Origin: Neoarius graeffei
Taxonomy: Eukaryota; Chordata; Actinopteri; Siluriformes; Ariidae
DNA: 64,000 nt
Assembly (NCBI RefSeq): GCF_027579695.1
Contig: NC_083577.1
Span: 37,607,198 to 37,671,197 of the forward strand
Direction of reading: 5' to 3'
Of the stretch, positions 33,533 through 44,095 are shown in pieces. The notes beneath the pieces are model-generated. The model was given only the letters and a program-made list of their open reading frames with translations. It had not been told where the DNA came from and made no database searches. Position 1 is the first letter of the stretch. Every line of letters starts with the position of its first letter. The position numbers were made by a program, and so were the translations under genes.

Positions 33533-34899
33533 GCAGCAGAGTAACACCTCTAACAGATGGTTGGCTCTCCTCTCTTCCAGACCTCTGCTCTGCTGCAAAC
33601 TTCTGTGACTCTCTTTGTCCATGAGTGTGTGTATGAGTGTGTTTGTGTGTGTATGAAATGACACACTCCCTCACACACACTCAGAACATCACAGACTACT
33701 CTGTCAGGTCTTCTAAAGCTTTGTTGTACTGATTGGACAGGGTCATGCTCTGATTGGTTCTTTTTGTGACAAGGGGATGGAAAGTCACGCTCTGATTGGC
33801 TCTTTCAGGGAAGGTTGAAAGAACGTGGGTCTGTATTGAATAGACAAGTCTATTTAGAGTGTAGGTGTCACTTCACATCGGGGATGCTGGGGACATATTA
33901 CTACCGCAGTTTAGTATGTCTGCTTTTGTCCAAATTACTTTTTAAAAGTGCAATTTTTAAAATTAATTTTGGCTAAGATCAGTTTAGCCCTGTTGACATT
34001 GTGAGTTACACATGAGTGACTCTGTAATATAATGTCTCTTCGATGATAAAATTCTTATGTCTGTAGGGGGGTCATGATCTTCTGTTTAAATTCTTCTTCC
34101 TGTTAATGGGCTGTCAGTGAATACTTTCAACATGCTTAAAAAGTAGATTCAAACTTTAGTTAGGATGGAATCATTGCGTTTCTGTGAGATATACTTGCTA
34201 TAGATAAGAAAAACAGAAGGTTACTCTATATACGTAACTATGGTTCTACGAGTGGAGGACCACCAGGGAAGTTCAATTCAGAACTAGTGGACTGTTCCTG
34301 TTTTCCCCCCTTGCTGTATACCAACAGAAAAGATCTCACTTAATGACCCTGACACCATGTGGGAAACCTATAAAAGGCCCCCGCTATGTTACATTCATCC
34401 TCTGGCCATTCCTGCCAACCGGAGTGACTGAGGACATTGTCGTTTTACTGAAAATGGAATACCTCAACATACTAATTGTGCTTTTTATTGACAATGAGAA
34501 TTACTCAGCATTCTGATCTCTGTCGAGGGTGAGAATTGCTCAAATTCACCACAGGCTGCAACGAAGCAACAGTTAGTCTCTAATATCTGGGAACAGTACA
34601 TGGTAAACTCCATGTTACTGCTTCACAGTGCAAGTGATACTCCTCTTAGTGCCACCCAGAAGGTAGCCATAGCATTCACTGAACTTCATTTTAATGGAAG
34701 AAGTTGTCTCTTGACCTGTGATCAAATTTTGTTTATTTTACTGTCTGTCTATGCTGGTCGAGCATTTAAAACAGCCAGCCATTGGCTACACCCAACAAAG
34801 ATTACTGGGTAACAATAAACTGGATTTTTTTCACTGGGATCCACAGTTGACTGGATTTACTGGTGACCCATTCAGCACAGCAGCCGTACCACAGAAGCG
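33529..34899. other. No gene seen
   Basis: Mixed sequence with no supportable coding frame. The part just before 34900 may hold decayed 5' LINE sequence. Confidence 0.35.
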
Positions 34900-36779
34900 C
34901 TGATGGAGAAGAGTGAGAAGAACCAGCATCCTCGTCAGGCAAAGGTGGCATTCCAACCGTCTTCCACACCTAAGCATATTGCTCGCCAACATACAGTCTT
35001 GCCCTTGTGGCCTTCTGCTCCCTGCACTTGGCACACCTCATGCTCCTGTTCCAGTCCTTCTGGCTACCCAGGGAGTTCACAGCAGTTATTATCATGGCTG
35101 TGTACATCCCACCACAAGCCAATATGGTTCTGGCACTCAATGACCCCTACAACACCATCAGCAACCTGGAGAATGTGTGCCCAGAGTCCTCTTCCATCGG
35201 GGTTGGAGATTTCAACCAAGCATCTCTGAGGAAGATAAGGCACAAATATTATCAGCACATGAATGTAAACACACAGGAAAACAGTTTACTTGACCACTGC
35301 TACTCCCCCTTCTGCAATGCCTCCAAAGCCCTCCTCCATTCTCTGTTCGGCAAATCCTTCCAGCCTATAGGCAGAGGCTGAAACAGACAGCCTCTAATGT
35401 GAAGACTGTTCACTGCTGCTCAGACCAATCAGACTTATTATCAGACTGTTTTGATCACATGGACTGGGAGATGCTCCACGCCACATCTGATGACATCATT
35501 GACATATACACAGAAATAGTCACTGGATTCATCCAGATGTGTTTAGAGTGGTGCCTACAAAAGCAATCTGAGTTGATCCTAGCCAGAAATCGAGGCTTGA
35601 TAGTTCTGTCCATACTGCTCTCATGAAGCAAAACACCACATTTGGCTCCAGAGATGAGAAGGGACTCAAGAAATCCCACGATAACTACCGGAGAGCAACG
35701 AGGGCAGCCAGGCAGGAATACAGAGACAAGGTACAAACACAGCTCAATGGTAAGAACTCACAGAGCATGTGGAAGGGACTACACACAGTTATGGGCTTTA
35801 AAGGGAATTCTAGCTTCACAGCCAGTGTCACCATCTCACTCCCAGATGAACTAAATAACTTTTATGTCCGTTTTGAGCATCCCTGGCCACATGATCAGAG
35901 TGTGTGTGAGGCAGCTGGTGGGAATGTTTATGAATATTTTCAATCATTCCCATTCCCTGTGTGTTGTCCCTTCCTGTTTTAAATCATCAGTCATTGTGCC
36001 TGTTCCAAAAAAGTGCAAGGTAACATGTTTAAATTACTGCTGTCCCCTTCTATACTCCCTGTGCACACATGATTGCGTGCCCGCACAGAAATTTAGTCTG
36101 GTAATTAAGTTTGCTGATAACACAATGGTGATTGGATTAATTACAAACAGTGATGAGATGGCATACAGGGCTGAGATCAGTGCCCTGGCTCAATGGATTC
36201 AGGAGAACAACCTCAGCCTAAACATTGACAAAAACAAGGAACTGATTGTGGACTACAGGAAGAAAGATGGGCTGCACGATTCCATTTCCATCAGTGGGAC
36301 CACTGTAGAGATGGTCACCAGCCAAAGGCCCTTGGAGTTTACATCACCAACGACATCATATGGAATGGACCCATTCGCTGCATGGTTAAGAAGGCCCAGC
36401 AGCATAGTTTCCATCTCAGGAAGTTCAAGAAGTTTGGTATAGGCCCTATGATCTTACAGGCGTTCTACCAGGACACTACTGAAAGCGTCCTGACTTGGTG
36501 AATCACAGCCTGATACAGAAGCTGCACCACCCTCAAACACAAGGCACTGAAGAGGGTGGTGAGGACAGCCCAGTGGATTAGTAGGTATGAAGTTCTCTCC
36601 ATCCAGGACAGCTACATCAGGCAGTGTGTCCAGAAGGTCCACAGGATCATTAGAGACCCAAGACAGCAACCTTGACCATTAGGGACAGCAGCTTCAAGGT
36701 CCGGATCAGCAGGATCCAGGACAGTTTCTTTCAACAGGCCACTGGATTCTTAAATGGACATTCAATGTATACGGACATA
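34900..36779 (+). pseudogene. Decayed L2/CR1-like LINE, reverse transcriptase deleted in the middle
   Basis: A relative of the LINE at 25.8-28.7 kb, far more decayed. Endonuclease part at 35007-35381 (AVYIPPQAN, VGDFNQASL); linker at 35623-35982 (DNYRRATRAARQEY); reverse transcriptase at 35864-36442. The last jumps from the fingers (VIVPVPKKCKVTCLNY) straight to PLLYSLCTHDC, so motif A and the first part of motif B are gone. Motif C reads FADNTMVIG, with Asn in place of the second catalytic Asp. The C-terminal part continues out of frame to about 36770 and stops at the TA of the Tc1-A element, whose insertion may have cut the LINE tail. Confidence 0.85.
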
Positions 36780-37025
36780 CAACCCCAATTCCAAAAAAGT
36801 TGGGGCGCTGTGTAAACTGTAAATAAAAACAGAATGCAATAATTTGCAAATCATGGAAACCCTATATTTCATTGAAAATAGTACAAAGACAACATATCAA
36901 ATGCTGAAACTGAGAAATTATTATTTTTTGAAAAATATATGCTCATTTTGAATTTGATGTCAGCAACACATTTCAAGAAAGTTGGGACAGGGGCATGTTT
37001 ACCACTGTGTTGCATCATCTCTACT

Positions 37026-38684
37026 TTAACAACAGTCTGTAAATGATTTGGAAATGAGGAAACCAATTGCTGTAGTTTTGAAAGAGAAATGCTGTCCCAT
37101 TCTTGCCTGATATACAATTTCAATGCCTGATATACAATTTTTAATATACAAAGGGGTCTCCTTTGTCGTATTTTTTCGCTTCATAATGCACCAAATGTTT
37201 TCAGTGAGAGACAGATCTTGACTGCAGGCAGGCCAGTTTAGCACTCAGACTTTTTTACTACAGAGCCATGCAGTTTTAATATGTGCAGAAAGTGGTTTGG
37301 CATTGTCATGCTGAAAGAAAGAAGGCCTTCGCTGAAAAAGATTTTGCCTGGATGGCAGCATATTGCTCTGAAATGTGTATATATCATTCAGCATTAATGA
37401 TGCTTTCCCAGATGTACAAGCTACCCAGGTCTACAAGCTACCCAGGTCATGTGCACTAATGCACCTTCATACCATCACAGATGCTGGCTTTTGAACTGTG
37501 CATTGATAGCAAGTCAGATGGACCCTCTCCTCTTTAGCCTGGAGGATGTGGTGTCCATGATTTCTCAAACAAATTTCTACTTTTGATTTGTCAGACCTTG
37601 GGACAATTTTACACTTCACCTCAGCCCATTGTAAAAGAGCTCGGGCCCAGAGAACGTGGCAGTGTTTCTGGATATTGTTTATATTTGGTTTGAATTTTCA
37701 TTTGTGGATGTAGAAATTAACTATTTTCACAGATGATGAGCCCATACAGTGATTTCCACGACAGACACATGGCTGCTTTTAATGCAGTGTCTCCTGAAGA
37801 CCACAGGCATCCAATGTCAGTTTTCAGCCTTGTCTCTTGCATACAGAGATTTCTCCAGATTCTCTGAATCCTTTAAAAGAGAATTGAAGGCAAATTTTTT
37901 ATTATCAAAATTCTATTTATCTAATTTTATTAAATATAGGAATGCATTTTTGATAGCTATTTTGTCACTGAAATAGCAAATTATGGGTGTTTGAAATATG
38001 CTATGTAATATCTCAGTCCATATGTCAAAGCAATGGCCATAGACGAGATTCGTTGAGACCTGTGCGAGACATCATAGGACGGAAGTAAAACGTACAGCAG
38101 AAATCACAGTGACCAACATCTGCCAATATTGTCAAAAGATGCACGCCCCCTCCTTTGAATGCTGATGTAATCAAGCCGGAAGTTTTGTTTGTTTTGATAG
38201 CAATCAGGAAAGTTTGAAAAAAGTAGGCAGTAATCGTCATTTAAACTTGTTTTTGTGCAATATTTCATTTGGAAAACAGTTTTCAAAATGGCGGCACTGA
38301 CACCTGGCTGACACTTCACGTTTCGAAGTCTCGCACAAGTCTCGTGAATATCGTGTGGAAAAGCAATGCCTGCCGTGGACCAAATGAACTAAATTCAACA
38401 CGGCTAAAAACCAAATAGGCCAATACGTATAATATTTAATTGCAATTAGTTGCCAATACGAGTCACGATATAAGGTTACTAAAACCGAAAACGTAATTGA
38501 ATAACACGTTAATTAAGAAATAAAGCAAGTTTAAAAATGACTTCAGCTCTCTTTTAATGATATTATATACCACAGACGATGTGATTCCCAAATTCTTTGC
38601 AATTTTACATTGAGGAATGTTATTCTTAAATCGTTGCACTGTTTGCCCGCACAGTCTTTCACAGAGCGGTGAACCCCTCCCCAT
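37026..38684 (-). pseudogene. Tc1-family transposase, split and heavily decayed
   Basis: The start lies at 38684 (MGRGSPLCERL, then QCKIAKNLGITSSVVYNII). The MITE interrupts it just after the first helix-turn-helix. The remainder, 37872 to about 37026, contains many stops and shifts. Near the end LNWPACSQDL and TENIW correspond to the Glu-containing motif of intact relatives. Confidence 0.8.
37877..38553. mobile_element. TTAA MITE, copy 3
   Basis: Flanked by TTAA at 37873-37876 and 38554-38557, 677 bp. The intact Tc1-A at 23.4 kb gives the empty site: there the reverse strand reads GAATCTTTTGATGATATT, the same length as this locus after removing the MITE and one TTAA. This fixes the duplication at 4 bp. 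Confidence 0.92.
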
Positions 38685-38986
38685 CTTTACTTCTGAGAGA
38701 CTCCGCCTCTCTGGGATGCTCTTTTTATACCCAACCATGTTACTGACCTGTTGCCAATTAACCTCAATTTTTCAGTCTTTTGCTACCCTGTCCCAACTTT
38801 GGAACCTGTTGCTGACATCAAATTCAAAATGAGCATAAATTCTCAGTTTCAACATTTGATATGTTGTCTTTGTACTATTTTCAATGAAATACAGGGTTTC
38901 CATGATTTGCAAATCTTCACATTCTGTTTTTATTTATATTTTACACAGTGTCCCAACTTTTTTAGAATTGGGGTTGTATATACACA

Positions 38987-38990
<4 letters not shown>

Positions 38991-39021
<31 letters not shown>
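38991..39021 (+). repeat. (CT)n microsatellite
   Basis: Simple CT repeat between the Tc1-A end and the mariner-like element. Confidence 0.95.
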
Positions 39022-39025
<4 letters not shown>

Positions 39026-39029
39026 TAGA

Positions 39030-40032
39030 CAGGTAGTCGTCGACTTATGACTGCGTTTGGTTACGACTGACGGGTCGTAAACCGATCTGGTCGTAAGTCG
39101 GCCTATGTTAAATGAACGTAAGCATATTGTGATGTGTAATGATATTGTAATCATCTTAAAGTCTTATTTTATCAACATTTTCTTATTTCATTACCTTAGC
39201 TCATTATTTGGTTTAAGTTAAACACTGCATACTACACTGCGTACAGTACAATTCGTTTAATATGTGCAAAACAAAAAATACGAAATACAAGTGTGAAAAA
39301 TAGAAAACATTTTAGTTTGAAACATTCCAAAATACAAATGTAAAACATAGCAAAATACAAAACTTAGTGACTGCTGGCATCACTGGTGCTTGGCTGTGGG
39401 TCGTCTACGTCATCATCAGCTGTTGCAGCGCTCGGGCTGGCAGGAGGATTTGCTCGTTTCATAAACCAGGAGCTGGGGCGGAAATTGTTGTATGCGGAGA
39501 GAGGCTGGATGCTGGGCGGGGCCAGGAGCTGGGGCGGAAACTGTCATATGCAACGAGAGGCTGGATGCTGGGCGGGGCCAGGAGCTGGGGCGGAAACTGT
39601 CGTACGCGGTGAGAGGCTGGATGCTGGGCGGGGCCAGGAGCTGGGGCGGAAACTGTCGTACGCGGTGAGAGGCTGGATGCTGGGCGGGGCCAGGAGCTGG
39701 GTCGGAAACTGTCATACACGGCGAGAGGCTGGATGCTGGGCGGGGCCAGGAGCTGGGGCGGAAACTGTCGTACGCGGCGAGAGGCTGGATGCTGGGCGGG
39801 GCCAGGAGCTGGGGCGGAAACTGTCGTACGTGGCGAGAGGCTGGATGCTGGGCAGGGCCAGGAGCTGGGGCGGAAACTGTCGTATGCGGCGAGAGGCTGG
39901 ATGCTGGGCGGGGCCAGGAGCTGGGGTGGAAACTGTTGTACGCTCAGCTAGGAAACACTTGCCAGTCATAACCAGACAGTCGTAAAGTCGATCGGTCGTA
40001 AGTTGCATAGGTCGTAAGTCGACGACTACCTG
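39030..40032. mobile_element. Mariner-like non-autonomous element filled with a minisatellite
   Basis: Inverted ends CAGGTAGTCGTCGACTTATG and, from the right, CAGGTAGTCGTCGACTTACG, with further GGTCGTAA motifs inside both. TA follows the right end; the left flank reads GA, possibly mutated. The centre is occupied by 56-bp tandem repeats (39468-39944). No transposase. Confidence 0.75.
39468..39944 (+). repeat. 56-bp minisatellite, about 8.5 units
   Basis: The unit contains GAGAGGCTGGATGCTGGGCG, GGGCCAGGAGCTGGGGCGG and AAACTGTCGTACGCGG. Units differ mainly at CpG positions of the last part. Because 56 is not a multiple of three and the unit lacks stops in several frames, long frames open on both strands (for example 39386-39985 plus). 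These are artefacts of the repeat, not a protein. Confidence 0.95.
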
Positions 40033-40054
40033 TATATATATATATATATATATA

Positions 40055-40402
40055 GGTGGCATGGTGATGTAGTGGTTAGCACTGTTGCCTCACAGCAAGA
40101 AGGTTCTGGGTTCAAGCCCAGCGGCCAGCAAGGGCCTTTCTGTTTGGAGTTTGCATGTTCTCCCCGTGTCCGTGTGGGTTTCCTCCGGGTGCTCCGGTTT
40201 CCCCCACAGTCCAAAGACATGCAGGTTAGGTTAACTGGTGACTCTAAATTGACCGTAGGTGTGAATGGTTATTTGTCTCTATGTGTCAGCCCTGCGATGA
40301 CCTGGCGACTTGTCCAGGGTGTACCCCGCCTCTCACCCATAGTCAGCTGGGATAGGCTCCAGCTTGCCTGCGACCCTGCACAGGATAAGCGGCTACAGAT
40401 GA
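40055..40402 (+). mobile_element. SINE-A, older copy
   Basis: Full-length but more diverged (head GGTGGCATGGTGATGTAG). Left edge is in a (TA)n tract, the tail runs into a (TG)n tract, so the target duplication is hidden. Confidence 0.9.
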
Positions 40403-40439
40403 TGTGTGTGTGTGTGTGTGTGTGTTTATACATATATAC

Positions 40440-41575
40440 ATTGGATGTACGTCTTTTTGCTTTAAGAATGTTAATGAAGAAGTACAGAGAAGGCCAGAGA
40501 AAGCTACATTGTGTGTTTGTAGACCTGGAGAAGGCATACGATAGAGTGCCGAGAGATGAGTTATGGTATTGTATGAGAAAGAGTGGAGTGAATGAGAAGT
40601 ATATTAGAGCGGTGCAAGACATGTATGAGAACAGTGAAACAGCAGTGAGGTGTGCAGTTGGAACAACTGAATGGTTCAAGGTGAAGGTGGGACTCCATCA
40701 AGGATCTGCTTTGAGCCCTTTCTTGTTTGCCAGAGTGATGGATAGCTTGACGGATGAAGTGAGGCAAGAGTCACCATGGAACATGATGTTTGCGGATGAT
40801 ATTGTGATATGTGGTGAAAGTAGAAAGGAGGTTGAGTTGGGTTTGGAGAGATGGAGGTATGCATTGGAACGAAGAGGAATGAAGGTGAGCAGTAGCAAGA
40901 CAGAATACATGTGCATCAATGAGAATGGGGATAAGAGTGTAGTGAAGATGCAAGGAGTAGATGTAAAGAAAGTTGGTGAATTCAAGTACCTGGAGTCAAC
41001 TGTGCAGGAAAATGGGGGCTGCGATAGTGAGGTGAGAAAGAGAGTGCAGGCAGGGTGGAGCAGTTGGAGAAGGATTTTGGGAGTCATTTGTGATAGGAAA
41101 GTCCCAGCAAAAGTCAAAGGTAAGATGTATAAGACAGTAGTGAGATCAGCTGTGATGTATGGATTGGAGACCGTACCCTTAACGAAGAGACAGGAGGCAA
41201 AGTTAGAGGTGGCGGAGTTGAGGATGTTAAGGTTTGCGATGAGAGTAACAAGGTTGGACAGGATAAGGAACGAGCACATCAGAGGGACAGCACATGTAGA
41301 GAGCTTGGGAATTAAGCTAAGAGAGATGAGACTGAGATGGTACGGGCACATCCTGAGAAGAGATGCAGAGCATGTTGGAAGGAGAATGTTGAGGATGGAG
41401 CTGCCAGGCAAACGAAAATGAGGAAGGCCAAAGAGGAGATACATGGATGTGGTGAGAGAGGACATGAAAGTGGCAGGTGTGGTAGAGAAGGATGCGGAAG
41501 ACAGGGAGCAATGGAGACGAAAGATCCGCTGTGGCGACCCCTAATCGGGAGCAGCCAAAAGAAGAAGAAGAAGAT
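40440..41575 (+). mobile_element. RTE-like LINE, 5'-truncated
   Basis: Contains the C-terminal half of a reverse transcriptase (40468-41544), a very short 3' untranslated part and a GAAGAAGAAGAAGATGATAC tail, as in RTE elements. The 5' end is truncated near 40440. Confidence 0.88.
40468..41544 (+). pseudogene. RTE-type reverse transcriptase, C-terminal part, single stop
   Basis: 358 codons in one frame from MLMKKYREGQ to CGDP-stop, broken only by TGA at 41419-41421 (codon 318), where relatives have Arg-Gly-Arg-Pro. Motif A VFVDLEKAYDRVP, motif B LHQGSALSPFLFARVMD and motif C MMFADDIVI are present with both catalytic Asp. The thumb and C-terminal region follow (QAGWSSWRRI, TRLDRIRNEHIRGT, RWYGHILRRD). 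The endonuclease domain is missing by truncation. The frame is open upstream into the SINE by chance. Confidence 0.92.
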
Positions 41576-42580
41576 GATACTGTATATATATGCATACATC
41601 ACACTCACACACATGCATCCTTCCTGTTAAACAAGACTGTACATTGTAATGACTTAGGCACTTTCCTTGTACAGTATATTGTTTTGTATTGTTATATTAC
41701 ATTCTTTTTATTAGTACTTATTAGTTGCATTTTTCCCCTTCATGTCTATTACATTTGCACATGCTGCTATTGCAGGAGTTGGAACCAAAGAATTTTACTC
41801 CTTCTACTTGTACAGTATAATGGATGTAACAACAATAAGCTTAAACTTTATGATTCTCCTCAAGACACACAAACAGTAGGTGACTGAGCTGCCAGCTGGC
41901 CATCACTTCCACAGAGCACTTGAAAGGCCTCACTGGACACAGGGCTGACCTGGGCATCTGCAAGAGCAGACAGGTTGTTTGATTTATTAATATACCACAA
42001 TATCCTTGGCAGGAATTCAGGACATGACATAATTGGACTTGGGTCCCCAGTGCAGACACTGTGTTCTGACTGATAGCACATGCATTTTACAGGTTCATCT
42101 GGCTGTAATGATGGCCAAACAAAAAGCTGTCGTAATTGAAAGCCACTTAATATCTGCATCTTCTGTGGATTCAGCTGGCAACTGCTGAGCATCAAGTCCA
42201 GATCCCACTCCGGGGATAATGTTTAACGTGGAGATCAAAAACATTCCACGGCCTTGAGCGGAGCTGGACCAACTCCTCAAGGTTCGCACACACTGCAGCC
42301 AAAACCTGCTTTTGAGATATGGCTGACAGGTGCTGAGGATTCCCAGTTTCCCAAGGTTTCAAACAAGATTATCCCAGTCATTCTGCTTATTTCTGTTCCT
42401 GCTGCGACAATGCAGAAAAGGATACCTTATTATTTTTTTTCCTACAGGCCTTCCTTTGCAACCATTTCTGCTGTTCACTTCACTCCCTGCTGTGACCACA
42501 CAGAGTCAATGGAAGGACAATACATTTTCAACAGTACTGACATAGCCTCCGAGTCTCACACTTACCGTAGTACTGTATTG
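41576..42580. other. No gene seen
   Basis: Apparently low-repeat sequence. The frame 42254-42838 crosses into the MITE and its poly-G run and is not supported. Confidence 0.4.
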
Positions 42581-42746
42581 CCCCTTTTCCACCAAAGCAG
42601 TTCCAGGGCTGGTTCGGGGCCAGTGCTTAGTTTGGAACCGGGTTTTCTGTTTCCACTGACAAAGAACTGGCTCTGGGGCCAGAAAAACCGGTTCCAGGCT
42701 AGCACCAGCTCTCTGCTGCGCCAGAGGAAAGAACCGCTTACGTCAG

Positions 42747-42779
<33 letters not shown>

Positions 42780-43163
42780 CGGAGTTGTTAAGAACAACAA
42801 CAATAACAAGACCGCGAAAGATCGCCATTTTTAAGTGACGAGAAGCAGCAGCTGTACAAACGCGAAGTTATCCATTATTATTATTATTATTATTGCTGCT
42901 GCTTCTTCCATGTTGTTTTTGCTTCGATATTCGCGCCAAGGTTTATGCAAACGTAGCGACGTAACTGACGTATACAGCGACGTAACTGACGTATACAGTG
43001 ACGTAACTGACGTATACAGCGACGTAATGACGTGGCTTCCCTTAGCACCGTAAGCTATGGAAAAGCAAACTGGTTCTCAGCTGGCTCGCAAGTTGAACGA
43101 GTTGTGAACCAGCACCAGCACTGGCCCCGAACCAGCCCTGGAACTGATTTGGTGGAAAAGGGG
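42581..43163. mobile_element. Long-TIR MITE
   Basis: 583 bp with extended inverted ends beginning CCCCTTTTCCACCAAA and continuing GTTCCAGGGCTGGTTCGGGG, about 45 bp matched. Inside are a 32-bp G run, a (TTA)n tract and three copies of a 22-bp repeat with TGACGT motifs (about 42957-43030). No coding sequence. Half of it recurs in the chimera at 15 kb. Confidence 0.85.
42748..42779 (+). repeat. Poly-G run of 32
   Basis: Uninterrupted G run inside the MITE. Able in principle to form G-quadruplexes; the length may also be affected by sequencing. Confidence 0.95.
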
Positions 43164-43703
43164 TATATTAGGCTGTAGTTAAGGCAAGGCTCTGTTAGTG
43201 CTCGTCTGTGATGTCATACCATCCTCCATCATTCTTGTTCCTTGCATTTTTTAAAAGAAAGTATAGAATAAACTGGTATGCCTTTTACTGTACTGAAAAA
43301 AAATCAACATATCAGAATCAGAAATCAGAATTACTTTATTAATATTGATTCAAAATAAAAAATGAATATAGCTGTTAAAATGACCATGCGTTGTTTTGTT
43401 GTATAAGGCGCATTCATATGTCAGGCGTTTTTATTTTTCATGATTTTTGTACTAAATTTTAAACATCTTTTGAGAGGCCCATGTTGAGATCGCTGGTCTA
43501 GTCTTTGCTTCAGTCCTGATATTCACCTGCCTGTCAGGTCTGGAATATTTCTGTCTGTATTTAACACATCCATATGAAAAAAAAGTCATGATACAGCCAG
43601 ATTAATACCAAATTTTTACAATTCACATTATACGTAGCTTTATTTGGTTCAATCAGTGGTGCTAGATTAATGCTATGTTTTTTTTGCTAGTGGAGCTATG
43701 GGC
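43164..43703. other. Spacer shared with the 14.5-15.0 kb chimera
   Basis: About 540 bp, near-identical in reverse orientation to 14471-15010. No coding frame or element ends of its own. It is ordinary flank between MITE and SINE that was copied with them. Confidence 0.8.
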
Positions 43704-44084
43704 GGGCGGCACGGTGGTGTAGTGGTTAGCGCTGTCGCCTCACAGCAAGAAGGTCCTGGGTTCGAGCTCCGTGGCTGGCGAGGGCCTTTCTGTGCGGAGT
43801 TTGCATGTTCTCCCCGTGTCCGCGTGGGTTTCCTCCGGGTGCTCCGGTTTCCCCCACAGTCCAAAGACATGCAGGTTAGGTTAACTGGTGACTCTAAATT
43901 GACCGTAGGTGTGAATGTGAGTGTGAATGGTTGTCTGTGTCTATGTGTCAGCCCTGCGATGACCTGGCGACTTGTCCAGGGTGTACCCCGCCTTTCGCCC
44001 GTAGTCAGCTGGGATAGGCTCCAGCTTGCCTGCGACCCTGTAGAACAGGATAAAGCGGCTAGAGATAATGAGATGAGATGAGAT
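43704..44084 (+). mobile_element. SINE-A at the parent-like locus
   Basis: Full-length with a long GATGAGATGAGATGAG tail. Target duplication GAGCTATGGGC at 43693-43703 and 44085-44095. The chimera at 14-15 kb contains only the 5' copy of this duplication. Confidence 0.96.
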
Positions 44085-44095
44085 GAGCTATGGGC

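Larger units (their letters stand above)
36780..38976 (-). mobile_element. Tc1-like element (Tc1-A relative) with TTAA MITE inside
   Basis: Ends CAACCCCAATTCCAAAAAAG and, inverted, CAACCCCAATTCTAAAAAAG, flanked by TA at 36778-36779 and 38977-38978. The transposase runs on the minus strand and is interrupted by the MITE at 37877-38553. A subfamily distinct from the 22972-24950 copy. Confidence 0.92.

Noticed and set aside
33352..33680. His/Thr-rich and Cys/Val-rich frames
   Set aside because: Direct translation of the (AC)n microsatellite.
39468..39944. CRISPR-like array
   Set aside because: Units are contiguous with no unique spacers, in a vertebrate genome; it is a minisatellite.
39386..39985. 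199-residue protein with repeated GWMLGGARSWGGN
   Set aside because: Open in several frames on both strands because a 56-bp tandem unit lacks stops; no codon bias or start signal.
40698..41465. 255-residue minus-strand frame
   Set aside because: Antisense shadow of the RTE reverse transcriptase; no recognisable domain.
42254..42838. 194-residue frame with a poly-Gly run
   Set aside because: The Gly run is the poly-G homopolymer of a MITE and the rest shows no domain or codon bias.
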